64,000 nt of DNA from Eonycteris spelaea (Eukaryota; Chordata; Mammalia; Chiroptera; Pteropodidae): the NCBI GenBank assembly GCA_003508835.1, contig PUFA01000072.1, positions 8,220,501 to 8,284,500 of the forward strand. Reading direction: 5' to 3'. Every line of letters starts with the position of its first letter. Positions within the stretch are counted from its first letter, which is position 1. Positions 38,590 through 50,600 of this stretch are shown piece after piece. The translations under genes and the position numbers were made by a program. The notes below the pieces were generated by a model, which had not been told where the DNA came from, did no database searches, and was given only the letters and a program-made list of their open reading frames with translations.

Positions 38590-38720
38590 CTGCATGTAGT
38601 CAGTCCACGTCAAAGCACTTTGCAGTCTGTCGTGTTATCTGGCCCTCACAATGACCCCATGCGCTCTGTGGACAGCGGTTATCATCTTCGAAAGGCAAGG
38701 AACTGCCTGATGCCACAGGA
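38590..38720. repeat. Possible MIR-type fragment
   Basis: AAAGCACTTTGCAGTCTGTC and GGCCCTCACAATGACCCCAT, then a CGGTTATCATC segment, fit the central MIR layout. It is diverged. Confidence 0.4.
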
Positions 38721-41481
38721 GACGCATGTGACAGAACCTGAAGCTGGGCTGTCTCCGCTTTGCCACCAAGCAGTGCTGACCGCGAACGCACTTCTGCCGC
38801 TCCTGAGCGGTGGCGTTCGGGGCAAGACCTCTAAGTCCTCAGGCTCCTTGCGCAGAGATGGAATCGTGGTCCTCAGCACATCCGCGTGTGAGGATGAGCT
38901 CACGTGCAACACCCAAGCTGTTCTTACCTGGTCCAGATAAAAGCTCACACATTTATTTAGCTTTGAGAGGGTCCCTGGTCCAGGTCCTGAATGTACAACA
39001 TGCTACTTACTGCCTTCTGATAAGAGACGATCACAGGACCAGCTATTAAACATTGCCAGGCGCTCGGGCCCAGAGCACAACTGGCTGGAACCTGGGGCTT
39101 CTGGGCAGGCACATCAGACAGAGAGAGAAAGGAAAAACTTAAGGAGCCCGTGTGCCCGGAAGCTTTGTCAGGCAGCCGTCTGACACCAGATCTGAGTTGC
39201 TTTCACACCACAGCTATTTGGTGTCGTCAGTGTTGAGAGTCCTTGTCCTTGGCATCCGTCATCCTTTTGTTTCCTTTCTAAGGAAACGTTCCTCTTGTGC
39301 CTCAGGAAAGAATTTTTGTTAGCGCCGGATGGAACAGTGTCAGCACCACAAGCGACCTGGAGACGCTGGGAAAGTGAAGTGACCGATCTTCCCGCAGTGA
39401 GGGAGTTGGAGGTGGCTCTGGTTTTCAATTGTCAGCTCTTGCATTTCACCCAGCCAACTGGGCCGAACTCCCTGGGCTTGTCCTCGGCTGCCCCTCTTCT
39501 CCCCGGAGCCAACCCTGGTCAGGCACGCCACTATGCACCTCGAGTTCTCCAGCTAGTGGAGAGGTTCTTGCGTTGGCTGTGAAAACACCGTGGATCTGTG
39601 GGTCCGCTCGGCCCCGCCTCCTTGATGGGTGCTAGGTAGCTTATAATCGGACCTCTGCGTACATTTCTTTGTTTAGTTAGCACTTCGGTTTCCCACAGGG
39701 GCAGAGTCTGTCTCAATCCTCAGTCCATTTGCCTCTTGGCTCTGAAACCCTAAATAGACCCAGCCAGTGAAGAAGGGCTTGGCAGTGGTGGTGATGTGTC
39801 AACATACAAGGAACCAGATCCTTTTCCTGTGGATCCCCCAAGCGACTCCCACTTCCTACTCTGGAAACTGTTGTCAGCAGTTCACTAATTTGATGTGATG
39901 TTCTGGGTAGAAAAGGTTCCATGGTCATGATCGAAAACTATACCATGTCCCTGCCTGGCATGCCTTAGAGATTGGCTGTTTCCATCATCATGTTCAGGGC
40001 TCTGAGATGTCCTGACATGGAGAAACCTGTTTAATTTTATTAAACCCAGCATTTCCCAAGCTTGTTGGTCTTAGAACCCTCTTTCAGGTCAACAGCTCTT
40101 TACATTCTTCAGAACCAGTATTTCACAAATCCCACTTTAGGAAACACTGGCCCAACCAGGCCACAGCCACCTTGTGATAGCTGTCAGCTGCCTCGGCTCG
40201 TGGCTGCATTCCACCCCAGATGGCATCTTCTTGGACACTGATCCCTCCTGAAAGTGAACCTGAGCTCATCTCATCATGAGCCAGCCCTGCCTGGCCCAGC
40301 TCCCCAGCCCTAATCCCACTCAGCCCCGACTTCTGCCACGCTCCAGTTTGCCTGGTTCCTGAGCCATTTCAGGGCAACAGGGGAGAGAGATTCCTCTGTG
40401 ACTTCATGTCCACCTTCCATGTCCCTACCCAGATCAACACCCTGAGGGTGCAGCCCACCCGGAGGCTGGGAGCCCACTGGGCAGTGAGACAGCGATCTCT
40501 TTGTTTCTCCCTGTTCCTCATCTCATGCCCCCGGGTGTCTGCTTGGGGTGCCCTGGCCTGGGAGGAGCCTTTTATTCAGTCCAGCACAGCCTTATTCCCG
40601 ATTCAGAAGACTTCAGTCCCTGGCTGTTCTGGCTTTCATTCTGAGAATTATTATTCCACTTATTTCTTAAATCCAAACAAGTTTGTGAACCATAGCACTT
40701 GAATCTATCTGTCCTTCCTGCCAGCTTTCCCCCTGTCCACACCGTCAGACACTCAAGCTTTGGGGAGTCTCTCCCACCGGGCAGCCCCATTCGAAGCAGA
40801 GCCGGCACTGCAGGAATGAAGGGGATGCTTTCTTACAGGGCCAGCGTGATGACGTCCAGTGGGTCCTGCCCAGGTCAGGTGCATTTTCCCCTCTGTCTCG
40901 TGACGCTTTCCCCTTTGAGCAACACCGCACAGAAGCCGGCACTGAATCCATTCCGGGATCTCTGGCTTCCAGAACCCATTGCCTGCTCCTCACCCTTCAC
41001 TAAAACCTGCACTCAGCACAGCACCTGATCGGTGCATTCATGTTAAGTTAGGATCAATCAAACACCCGCAAGAGGGGAGCGAGTTTTGTGCCAGGGATAC
41101 CTCGTAGCAACGCGCGAAACTGGAGGTCAGGGAATCTAAAGTGTCTAATGTGCCGTCTCACAAAGCCGAAAGCTGGGAAGTAGCCATCGTCACCACACTC
41201 TCTCCCTTGGTCCCAGGGGTGCATCTGCCCTTGATGTGCCTGTGTCTGTGCTGGACTCTCTTCGATATAAAATACAAAGCATATGCTAAGTAAAGCAGGA
41301 CATTTTTTGCCACCTACGACACCCTTCTCAGGTCAAAATCTCTTCTCCTTAGCTCATAAATTATTAGAGACTCAACTATTTTCCTAATTTGTACTTGGGA
41401 TGCCATCTTTGAGCTCCTTTTTATAAACTTGTGAAATCTTCATATAAAACGGTAGATCCACAGTTTCCAATGTTCGGTGCC

Positions 41482-41965
41482 TGTATGAGTCAGCTAGTGC
41501 TGAGAGGGATAAAAAACCCACAGAAATCTTCTCGTGACATGCAGCAATAAGCATTTGTCTTCAGACCTCTGTGTGTCACCTGGGGTTTGGCTGATCAGGG
41601 CTGGGCTCATCTGGTACCTCTGCTCAGGCCGCCATGGCTGGGGGCTCTGGACCACCTTGGTAGCTTTGCTCTACATGTGTCTCATCCAGTCCTCAGACAG
41701 CAGGCTACCCAAAGTTTGTTTTCTCAGGGCGATGGCAGAGACAGACCAGAGTGAGCCCCAGTGCACAGGCACATTTCAAACCCCTGCTGCGCCTCGTCTG
41801 CTAGCATCCCATGGGCCAAAGAAAATCATGTGGCCACTCCCAAAGTCTACCAGGAAGGACAATCCATCCGTGATGAGGCCATGGCAGGGTGTGGATGGAG
41901 GAAGGAGTGAAGAATTAGGGCCAATAACACCTCCTGCTCACCTGTGGTACACAGGAAAGAGCTAA
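41482..41965 (+). repeat. Unassigned old interspersed repeat
   Basis: TGTATGAGTCAGCTAGTGC at the start, GGCTGATCAGGGCTGGGCTC in the middle and a GGCAGGGTGTGGATGGAGG end resemble a common 0.45-kb mammalian interspersed repeat whose family name I cannot assign. The 143-codon open frame inside it (41534-41965) is considered incidental. Confidence 0.4.
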
Positions 41966-42349
41966 CGGGTTTTTCCGCTGTCAGCAGCATTTTGTTGCAA
42001 AGATGCTACAGGGAACCTAGCAGTCCAGAGAAACTTCTGAAAGTAAAACAGAAAGAAAGAAAAATGAAAGGAAAACATGTTTGTTTCTTGCTCCCATCTG
42101 TTGTGGTTGCTCTGGAGGCCTCTACGTAGAGGTTGTTCTGAAATTCCTTTGCTTCCCTCTGGTGTTGAATCCTGTGTTGCCAGGACCTTGTGCCTCCATC
42201 TTGGTTTACTCTGTCGAGGGAGCATGAAGACCAGTAGCTCCCTCGGAAAGAGTGTGTGAGTCCTCATATTTCTGAAAATGTCATTATTCTATCCTCACAA
42301 TGGACTGTTTCATTGAACATAAAATTCTAGGTAATTTTCCTTCGAAATT

Positions 42350-43220
42350 TTTTCTTTTTACTTTTTATGTTGAAATAATATTAGACTTACAGAAAAGTTG
42401 CAAAAACATGACCAAGTTCCATCTAATGCCTTTACCCGGCCTCCCCTAATGCTAGCACTTACATGGCCGTAGTACAATGATCAAAACTAAGAAACTGGCT
42501 TTGGGGCACTGCTATTAACCAAATGACAGACTTTAATTTCACCCGCTTTTCCAGGAATGTCATTTTATTTTTCCAGGATCCAGTCTAGGATCAACGTGAT
42601 AGGTAGTTGTTGAGTCTTCTTAGTCTCCTCGAATCTGGAGCAGCTCCTCAGTCTTCCTTTGTCTTCCATGATCCTGGCAGTTTTGAATAATCAGTTATTT
42701 TGAATGTCCCTCATTTGGATTTATCTGACGTTTTCTCACGATGACACTGAGTGAGGTTCTAGAATTTTGGCAAGAATACCACAGAGGAGATGTGCCCTTC
42801 TGAGTACATCTTCTCAGGGCACATGGTGGTGGTGCACTTACCACTGGCAGTTTTCGTTCTGATCACCTGGCTAAGCACTTTATGCCAGGTTTCTCTGCTG
42901 TGTGGTTGTAATGTTTCCTTTTATAATTAATAAATATATTGGCAGACATAGTTTAAGACTATTCAAATATCCTATTTATTCTCAAACACTCATTCACTAA
43001 CTTTAGCATCCATTGGTGAATACTGCCTACAATTATTACAATAATTTTCTTTATGATGATTTTCCCATTTCCCTCATTTCTTTGACACTTATTAATGGAA
43101 CTCTTTTGTAAGATAGAGCTGTCCCTTCTCCATTTATTTTGTCATTCATTTATTTATATCAGCACGAACTCATAGATAGTCATTTTATTCTAGGTGTTAT
43201 AGTACAATTTTGTTGAAAAA
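42350..43220 (+). mobile_element. Old L1 (L1M) 3' UTR
   Basis: ATTAGACTTACAGAAAAGTT, CCTCCCCTAATGCTAGCACT, TTAGTCTCCTCGAATCTGG, TTTCTCACGATGACACTGAG, TAGCATCCATTGGTGAATAC and AGAGCTGTCCCTTCTCCATT follow the 3' UTR of an old L1M element in order for about 0.85 kb. It is non-coding. Confidence 0.65.
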
Positions 43221-43495
43221 TTTCCCGCAAAATTTCAAAGGCTTTGCTCTATTATTTTAGATTGCCGCATTGCTAATAAGAAGTTTAATGCTGTTCTGAC
43301 TCTTGATCTTTTGTACGTGACCTGTTTTTCTCTTTTAGGATGTTCTGAAATTTTACAATGTAGTGTTTTTGTATTTATCTTCATAATATGCATTTGTATT
43401 GGGCACTCCATAGACCCTTCAAGCTGGAAATTCATATGTTCTTGGAAATGTTCGTGTTTTATTAGTCTGATAATTCACCTCTCTACTTTTTCTTT

Positions 43496-43584
43496 TTGCC
43501 TTCTTCCTTCCTTCCTTCCTTCCTTCCCTCCCTCCCTCCCTCCCCTCCTCCCTCCTCCCTCCTTCCTTCCTTCCTTCCTTCTCT

Positions 43585-43617
<33 letters not shown>

Positions 43618-43743
43618 CTTTCCTCTCTCTCTCTTTCTTTCTTCTTTCTTTCTTTCTCTCTTCTTTCTCTCTTCTTCTCCTCCCCTCCTGTCCTCCCCTT
43701 CTCCTTCTCTTTCTCCTCCTCCTCCTCTTCCTCCTTCTTACTT
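43496..43743. repeat. Long polypyrimidine (TTCC/CTTT/CCCT)n tract
   Basis: About 245 bases are almost pure C/T on the + strand, moving from TTCC units through CCCT to CTTT units and then TCC. It can form intramolecular triplex (H-DNA) and is prone to misassembly. Open frames here (poly-Ser/Phe/Leu, or poly-Arg/Lys/Glu on the other strand) are artefacts. Confidence 0.92.
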
Positions 43744-45424
43744 CTGATGCCAAACTTTTGGACTAATCCTCTAGTTTTCTTATGTTTAATTTCTTATTTT
43801 TTTCATCTTTTATCTCTTTGTTCTCCTTTTCCAGAGATTTTATTTCTACTTTATCTTTTGACTTTGCATTAGATTTTTCAGTGTAGGTTCCCAAGAGCTC
43901 TTTTCTGTTTTCTAAAATTTTTTTAGAACTGTCTTGCCTTATGGTTGTGCTATCTTCTCTGATTTCTAAGAATATTTGTTTATCATTAGGGAGACATTTC
44001 CTTTGGTTCCTGCAATGATCGTTCTTTCCTCTGAGTGCTTTTTTCCCCATCTGTTTTCTTCTCTCTTTCATGTTGGAGGCTTTTTCTCAGGTGTCCTGTC
44101 ATCCTTTATTTTCTGTTCATATTTGAGTGAAGCATTACATAAGGTATTCACGCTGTGCCAGGTACGATCCACAGTCGCCTGTGAAGGGAAGAGTGTACCT
44201 CTACAGGGGAGAGATCCAGCAGTCATTGCCTTTACCAAGACATCAACCTTTACTTCACTACTAGTGAGATGTGCAGATGTTGTCTCCTGATGTGATGTAG
44301 TATGATGTGGAAAACCTCACCCACGTGTCTTGCCCAAAACGCCTGATCTGAACCTAGTTGTGCCTTTAGATCTAATTTCCAGTGTACAGGATTCACAGGA
44401 GACACAGGGGCAAGTTAAATGACACCACAGGGAAACAATCAGACAAATCCTATGTGAAATCCTCTTTTGGTTAAATGGCCTGACCCTTCAAAAAGTCAGC
44501 TTCTCAGGAAAACGAAAGGAGGACTATTCTAGGAAGGAAAATAGACATAACGACCAAATGCAATATCATTCAATAGAGTGGGAAAAATTGAATATACATT
44601 GAATATGAGACTATATTAGGTAATTATTTAAACCTTCTTAGGTGGGATAATGGATTTGCGTTATGTAGGATAAGTTTCCTTATTCTTAGGCTCGAGATAC
44701 CGAAATGTGTATGACCGAAATATCAATTTCTGTAACTCATTTTCAAATGATTCAAGAAAATAATATATGTACACACACATATATATAAAGATGAAACAAA
44801 TATTGTAAGATATTAACAATTGTAGAACTTAAGAATTTTTCTTTTCAATTTCTCTGTGGGTTCACATTTCCCCCTAATAATAAATAGAAAAGAAGAAGAT
44901 ACCAAAAATCTGTTAGGAATTTGCGTGAGTGTATAGGCAGCGCTCATCATTGGGGAAGCCAACTGTTTCATCGGGGGACATTTCAAATGTCAATGTCATA
45001 TGTCTCCTCTCCAGCGGGTCAGAACCCCTAGAGAGGTACTCCCAGTCCCTGCCTGAGGCATTGTGCCTCACTGCCAGTGCACGGGAGCTGACTGGGAGGG
45101 GTCTGAGCAGCCTCTCCAGTCAGTTCACAGACTTTCACTGAATTCTCCTGTTTTCAGTAGATGCCTCACCCCATCCTCAACTGAGTCATTCCTCCAGAGA
45201 ATAAACTGACAGTATTCTGCCAGGATGCAGAAAGGCAGTTGCTTGGCCTGAGTAAAATAGCAAAGGCGTCTGAAGGATTATATCTCCATACAGACTTTTT
45301 ACCAATTCTGATTTCAGCCCCACTTTGGAGCTCCTTGATATTCCAAGTCCTGCAGTCTCCTGGGATTGGTGCAGGAGGGCTTGCTTATCACCGTGGGGCT
45401 GTCCAGTGCATGGTCTCTCGGCCG
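43744..45424. other. Intergenic, L1/L2-like AT-rich sequence
   Basis: The T-rich block 43760-44110 resembles an old LINE 3' region (TTTATCTCTTTGTTCTCC, TTTTCAGTGTAGG), but I cannot assign it firmly. 44110-45424 shows no identifiable feature. Confidence 0.4.
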
Positions 45425-45530
45425 TACCTCTGCAGACATTCAAACTGGCTGTGTGACCCGGGACAAGTTTATTTAACTTCCCTGTGCTTCATCTCCCAAA
45501 TCAGGCATTGTTAGGGATTCTGTGAGTTAA
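45425..45530. repeat. MIR-type fragment
   Basis: CTGTGTGACCCGGGACAAGT and CTTCCCTGTGCTTCATCTCC match the MIR motif order (TGTGTGACCTTGGGCAAGT type). Confidence 0.6.
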
Positions 45531-45594
45531 TACACCCAGGCCTGTTAACTTTCTCTTCTGCTTTCTTTGTCCTTGTGGTGTTTGGCCTTTCTTT

Positions 45595-46356
45595 CTTTTT
45601 TTTTTTTTTTTTTTTTAATCCTTTACTGTCCCTCTAGTGAGGTTAGGGGAGATTGTAGAGTTACATGTATGTGTGCATTTTGCAACATGAAGCCACACGT
45701 CTCAGTGACGTTCTTTCCTTGTTCCTCCCGACAGCTCCCTTCGGTTCTCATACTCCGGCCTGAACTCACGGCGGCACCGCGGGCAGAGCCTGGCAGTGGT
45801 GTCCAGCATCTCAGTCAGGTCTGGAATCAGCTGCCGATGATCGATATCAAGAAAATGCCTGAAAAGTGTCTCAGGATAAACCTGCTAGTCCAGTGTTTCT
45901 TGAGCTCCATTCTGAAATCTCCTGAGTCATCATCACTGGCTGAGGGGCAGAAAGGGCTGATGTCAGGGCCATCCAGAAGCTTGTGTAAGAACCTCGTGAC
46001 CCATGGCTATGTCAGACCAAAACAACCAGCAGGCTTCTGGCCTGCCGCCCAGAGCTCTTGATTCAGGGGGATCATCTGATCATCCCGGAGAACTTGATCC
46101 TCTCTTCACAGTGGTCGAAGGGGGCCTTTGTCAGCGACTTGCTTGAAGAGTTTGGAATGCTGTTTTAACAGAATGAATTCCCTCCTCAGGTAAGACCAGG
46201 CCGATGGAAGTTTGCGATCCTCCATTCTGCCTGGGTCATGATGTTGTCACTCCACACTAGGGCAGGCCCCACTCGAAGAAAAGGATGCAACTGAGGAAAA
46301 AGTGGCTTTTCCAGTAAAAGGCTGAAGCTACCTTCCAGCTGGTTGTCCCTTGGACG
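45595..46356 (-). pseudogene. Unassigned A-tailed retrocopy with coding-like segments
   Basis: Read on the - strand, the region ends in a run of about 20 A (the T-run at 45597-45616), preceded by a weak AGTAAA signal, like a reverse-transcribed mRNA. Two open stretches look protein-like. 46356-46186 includes LLLEKPLFPQLHPFLRVGP and DNIMTQAEWRIANFHRPG. 45881-45702 includes DIDHRQLIPDLTEMLD and TTARLCPRCRREFRPEYE, with a CPRC zinc-ribbon-like pair. They lie in different frames with stops between them. I do not recognise the parent gene. An unrelated repeat with chance open frames next to a T-run is the alternative. Confidence 0.35.
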
Positions 46357-47314
46357 TCAGCAAGCACTCTCTACTGAACAGTAGTAATAAAGAAAGACCT
46401 CCAGGTGCTCATTTTCCATCTGCCGTTCCCCACCTGGCTCTGGATCCATTCTCCAAACTTGTCTACCTGCTCAGTGCCCTGGGGGGGCCGACCTCTAATG
46501 AAGACACTGGGCTGACATGGGAGGGTGAGAGGAAGGAGAGGCCAGATTGTTAGAATTCCCTGCGCAAGTGCCTAGAGAATGCGGGAGTCCCACACACCAG
46601 CTCTTCCCTCCTGGGCCTCCTTGCTGTGTGGGCAACGAGAGAGATGGGGCCCACATTCATTGTCGCCTTGGGCACAGTTGCGAAGTTCCAACCCTTTCCC
46701 TCTTGGCAGCACCCCCATATTTCTTTTAGCTGTTCTCAACTTTCAGCTTTGCCTCCTTAACCAAAACTATCCTGAAAATTCATTCACTTTCAAGTGCAAA
46801 TAACTCTCCCTGCTGCCCTTCCTCTAGGGGCATTTTATTTTAAACATTAAGGTCCAAAGGATGCACCTGGAAATTGCAGAATTTCGGAGAGGAGTAGGAT
46901 TGAGTGTGGGATTCCATTTTCAGTCTTTTGAAATCAGTTCTCTTATTCAGCCTGCTGGCCTTTGCAAGGGGAGGGTGCATTCAAAGTGCCTGAAGAAGAC
47001 ACTGCGTCTGGGCTTTGAGTACTCACATTGAAAGTGCTTTGGGCTGGGAAATGAGAGGAGAAAACTGGAATAGAGATAATAATTGTAATAGGGAGGAGGC
47101 TGGAGGATAAATGTCCGGAGTTTAAGAATTCCTAAGACCCGTCTTGAGTCCTGGACTCCCGTCCTCTCCTCCCTCTCACTGGCCGTGCCGCCCGAACAGA
47201 TCTAGGTCTGGAGGGTTCTGATGGTGGGAAAGGGATGGGCCCCCGGAGCTCTATGCTTCATTTGCATTTCTTAACATGCTTTAGCAGAGCTTAATATTGA
47301 TAGCTGTCCCTTCT

Positions 47315-47420
47315 TACAACTAGATCGTAGGTGCCAGGCAGGGACTGTGTTTGCCTCTCCTTCATTTTCACAGCTGTTGCACATAGCTCAGTGCTTTGCA
47401 CATAGTAGGTGCTAAAAGAT
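47315..47420 (+). repeat. L2-type 3' end fragment
   Basis: GGCAGGGACTGTGTTTGCCT and CAGTGCTTTGCACATAGTAG followed by GTGCT match the conserved L2 3' end. Confidence 0.65.
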
Positions 47421-47439
47421 GCAAGCTGACCGGATGAGA

Positions 47440-47640
47440 AAAATATCCCACTGAATGCTCATGAGAACTTCATGAGGTACCACCTCCTATTATTGTTCTC
47501 ATTCTGCAGATGAGGCAGCTGGGGCTTAGTTTGGTTAAATAATTTGCCCCTGGTCACAGAGTTGGTAAAAAGTAGAGCTGATGTTCTACTCAGTTTTGCC
47601 TGACTTCAAGGCCAGACTCCGAGCCGGTGCACTCAACTGC
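47440..47640 (+). repeat. MIR-type SINE
   Basis: CATGAGGTACCACCTCCTAT, CATTCTGCAGATGAGGCAGC, TTGCCCCTGGTCACAGAGTT and GGCCAGACTCCGAGCCGGTG give a nearly complete MIR core and tail. Confidence 0.7.
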
Positions 47641-50600
47641 ATTTAGCAGCGCCAATTTGAACAGAGGGTGAGTTGCATCTCCATCGTGGTAGTGATTCTC
47701 TCATGGAAGAATTTCCATGACCCTGAAAATCTTACATTTCTTTGTATCCTTTATATTCTTTCTCCTGGTTAAGCCAAAACTTAATGCCATGTGAAATTGA
47801 AGTTTGTGGAATTCAAAGCAAAGGTCGAATAAAAATTGCAAAATGATATGGCGTCATGTTCATAATCTAGAGATAATTTATAAGCATGACGCCTTCTTTT
47901 ATTTGAAGAATCAAAGTGCTTTTATGAGAATTTATTTAGGTTTGCAATTTCGTGCTTGAAGTAGGCCACAGACATAGCCACATGTCCCAGGCTGCAGTGG
48001 GGGGACCAGTATTCAGGTTTTAGATTGAGATCAGAGATAGAATAATGCCATTCCTCATGGAGAATGTTTAAATAGTTATCATCTGTAGCCACATCACCAA
48101 ATCTCCTTGTGGGTGACTGTGTCAGAGAAGTGGAAATTAAACACCGAGGTAAAAATAAAAGCATTTTTCCCGTCTGAAATGTTTAGTTTTTCCTGAGCTG
48201 GTGCCTTTACATGTGGGAAGGGGATGCAGAGGTCACACTTTACTGCACCAAGAAACACTTATCTCAGTAAATTCAGAGGCCATCACAGGTCCCCACAGCC
48301 CTGAGGGATGGAGTGCTGCAGGCCAGACAGAAACTCATCACTCCTAATCAGATGCCTCCAGGGAACCACCTCGATGCATTCAGGGTTCATGACATGATTT
48401 TACTGATCATGTGCACAACTCGAAGCTTACAGAGCCAATCCAGGGGGTCTGCTGGGGAATAGAATTAAAAACAAATTTCCCGCTTGCCCAGAAAATCTCA
48501 CTACTAAGGTAGTAGAGAAAGAAAACAGCTTTATTATGGAATAACCGTTAAACCAGAATGCGAGGTGCATCGCAGGCAATCGACTGAGATTGCAAAGACA
48601 GACAGGAGCCTCACCCGTGTCTGCAGCCAAGCAACTCTGTGACCTCCAGTTCTCAAAATAAACAATAGCAGGTCCTCAAGTCAGAGGATTTGACAACACC
48701 ATTTGTCACACAAAGTTCATCCTAGACTCACCTGGTAATTGGGATCTCCATCTGTGTTAGTTAATTAGCTTGCACCTAAAGAAATACAAACTTCTCATAG
48801 CTTCATGACAAGAGAGAGGCTGTCAAGTTCGGCTCCCAGTCTCCTGCAGCACCCGGGAGGCAGGGGCACTATCCTCCTTGATGACTGCATTTCAAAGGGT
48901 TGGTTCCCAAGTCCTTGAGAGGCATTTCTGAGTCCTAAAGCTGGCAAAGGGGTTAGGCAGCTTTTAAAACGATTTGTATTCATTTCAAAAGAGACAGAGG
49001 AAAGAAATTTTACCCATTTTCTAAAGTAAATGCTCTAAGAAAAGGGAGTGGGGAGAAATCTCTTCCTTTATTTCAATAGGAAGAATTAAGCCTCTTATTT
49101 TCAATCTGTATCTGTGCTCACAGGCCCAAGAGGTGGCAGCAAAGGCTGGCATCCCCACCCCCTCCCTCGGGAACTCTCCCATCTTGATCCAGGCTCTGGG
49201 ACAAGTTACATAGACCAGAATAATCTTGTCATTCCTGTCTAACTTCTAAAAACTTGTAGGAAAGCGAGGCCTGCGGCTTCTTGGAGTCATGTTGGTTCTG
49301 AGGAAAGTGCCTGCCTGAGGTTGGGGCTTGAGAAGGAAAAGCAAGGTGCCAGCTCCCCCACGTGCTGAGGATGGGGCCTGGCTCACTTTCGAGGACACAG
49401 TGACCCTCAGCCCCAGCAGTGGGAGGCGAGTGTGTGGAACTGAAGGATCGTAACTGAAAATCAAAACTCAGTAGGACCAGCCAAAACTCAACTCCTGTGC
49501 TTCCTACCTTCACCAAAGGATTGATTCCAACCGAGAGGGGAAGGAGAAAAATCTTCAAAACCAGCGAGTCAGAAAAGCAGAAACCCAACCTCTTATTCGA
49601 AGGGGTATTCAGCTCTCCAAAGTAGGACAATTCTTCTTGTACACAGTGTTTGCAGGAAACAATAAATAAAAAGAAAACTAGATACCCCTGAGGTGAAAAG
49701 AAGACCATTTAAAAAACAAAACTGAATAAAACAGAAAGCGCGAAATTTGTTTGTTCCTTAGGTTCCTTGTGTTGTAGCTCTGTGATGCACATACATGTGT
49801 ACATGCATATGTGCATTCAGACGTATGTATTTATGAGCAGAGAGCGGGATGGAAGCTACTCCATCTGTCCCCTGCCTCCCACTTCATGTCCCTGGAGAGC
49901 TCCGGCCTGCTTTAGTGGGGAGGCAAGGGCCAAAGCTGTTGTTTGAGGACTGCCCTCCCCTCTCGTTGACATCAGGAATGGGAACGGAATTCCCAGTCAT
50001 ACGGGCAGGCCCCTTCTGGTCCGTGGAGGGCAAGGCTAGCTCTCTGGTGGTCTTCAGAGAAGGTTCTGAAAAAGGGTGAAGCCCCATCCTCCCTCCAGAG
50101 CCATCAGTGACAGGGTGGAAGCAGAAATGAGGGCAGGAGCCCCAGAGTGGGCAAAGCCGGGCCACTTACTGCCTGGCGTAGTAGAGCGTCCTTGCCCTCG
50201 TCCCAGGCACTGGCTCTGGGCCCTGTGCCTGCTGTCACTGCCCACCTTGGGCGGTTCAACCTTTCCAAGGGCCCCACACCATGCCCCACCCACCTGTGCC
50301 AGCCCCTCCACACTCGGTCCCCTTTCAGCAGCCCCTCTCCCACAGACTAAAAGGTAGTTTCTGAACATGACATGTTCTAGGAAGGGCATGTATGACTTTT
50401 TGTTGTTTTTACTACAGAGGATTCCTGAAGTACAGGTTTATGCTGCCACTTTGACTTTCGAGCCAGTAAGCCTTTGATGTTCTTGTATTTTTTGTTTTGT
50501 TTTGTTTTTTGTTTTGGATTTATTCTAGACAGTTCAGAGGACCTGGGGACTCTCTGCCAAAAACACCAGTTCAATAGCTTTACTCAGTTATTCATTATCC

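Larger units (their letters stand above)
34741..41481. other. Intergenic stretch, mostly unassigned
   Basis: No gene was recognised. Probable MIR fragments lie at 37180-37285 and 38590-38720, and a hairpin-forming inverted repeat at 36485-36526. Open frames at 37855-38277 and 38620-38940 show no recognisable protein and lack splice or expression signals. Confidence 0.5.

Noticed and set aside
43311..43766. 151-codon + strand and 92-codon - strand open frames
   Set aside because: Both are translations of the polypyrimidine/polypurine microsatellite (runs of Ser/Phe/Leu or Arg/Lys/Glu).
46181..46195. Strong splice donor (CTCAGGTAAGA) on the + strand
   Set aside because: No coding exon precedes it on that strand and no partner acceptor is evident.
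49229..49708. 159-codon - strand frame in the intergenic region
   Set aside because: No recognisable similarity or signals. Its length is plausible by chance in 64 kb on six frames.
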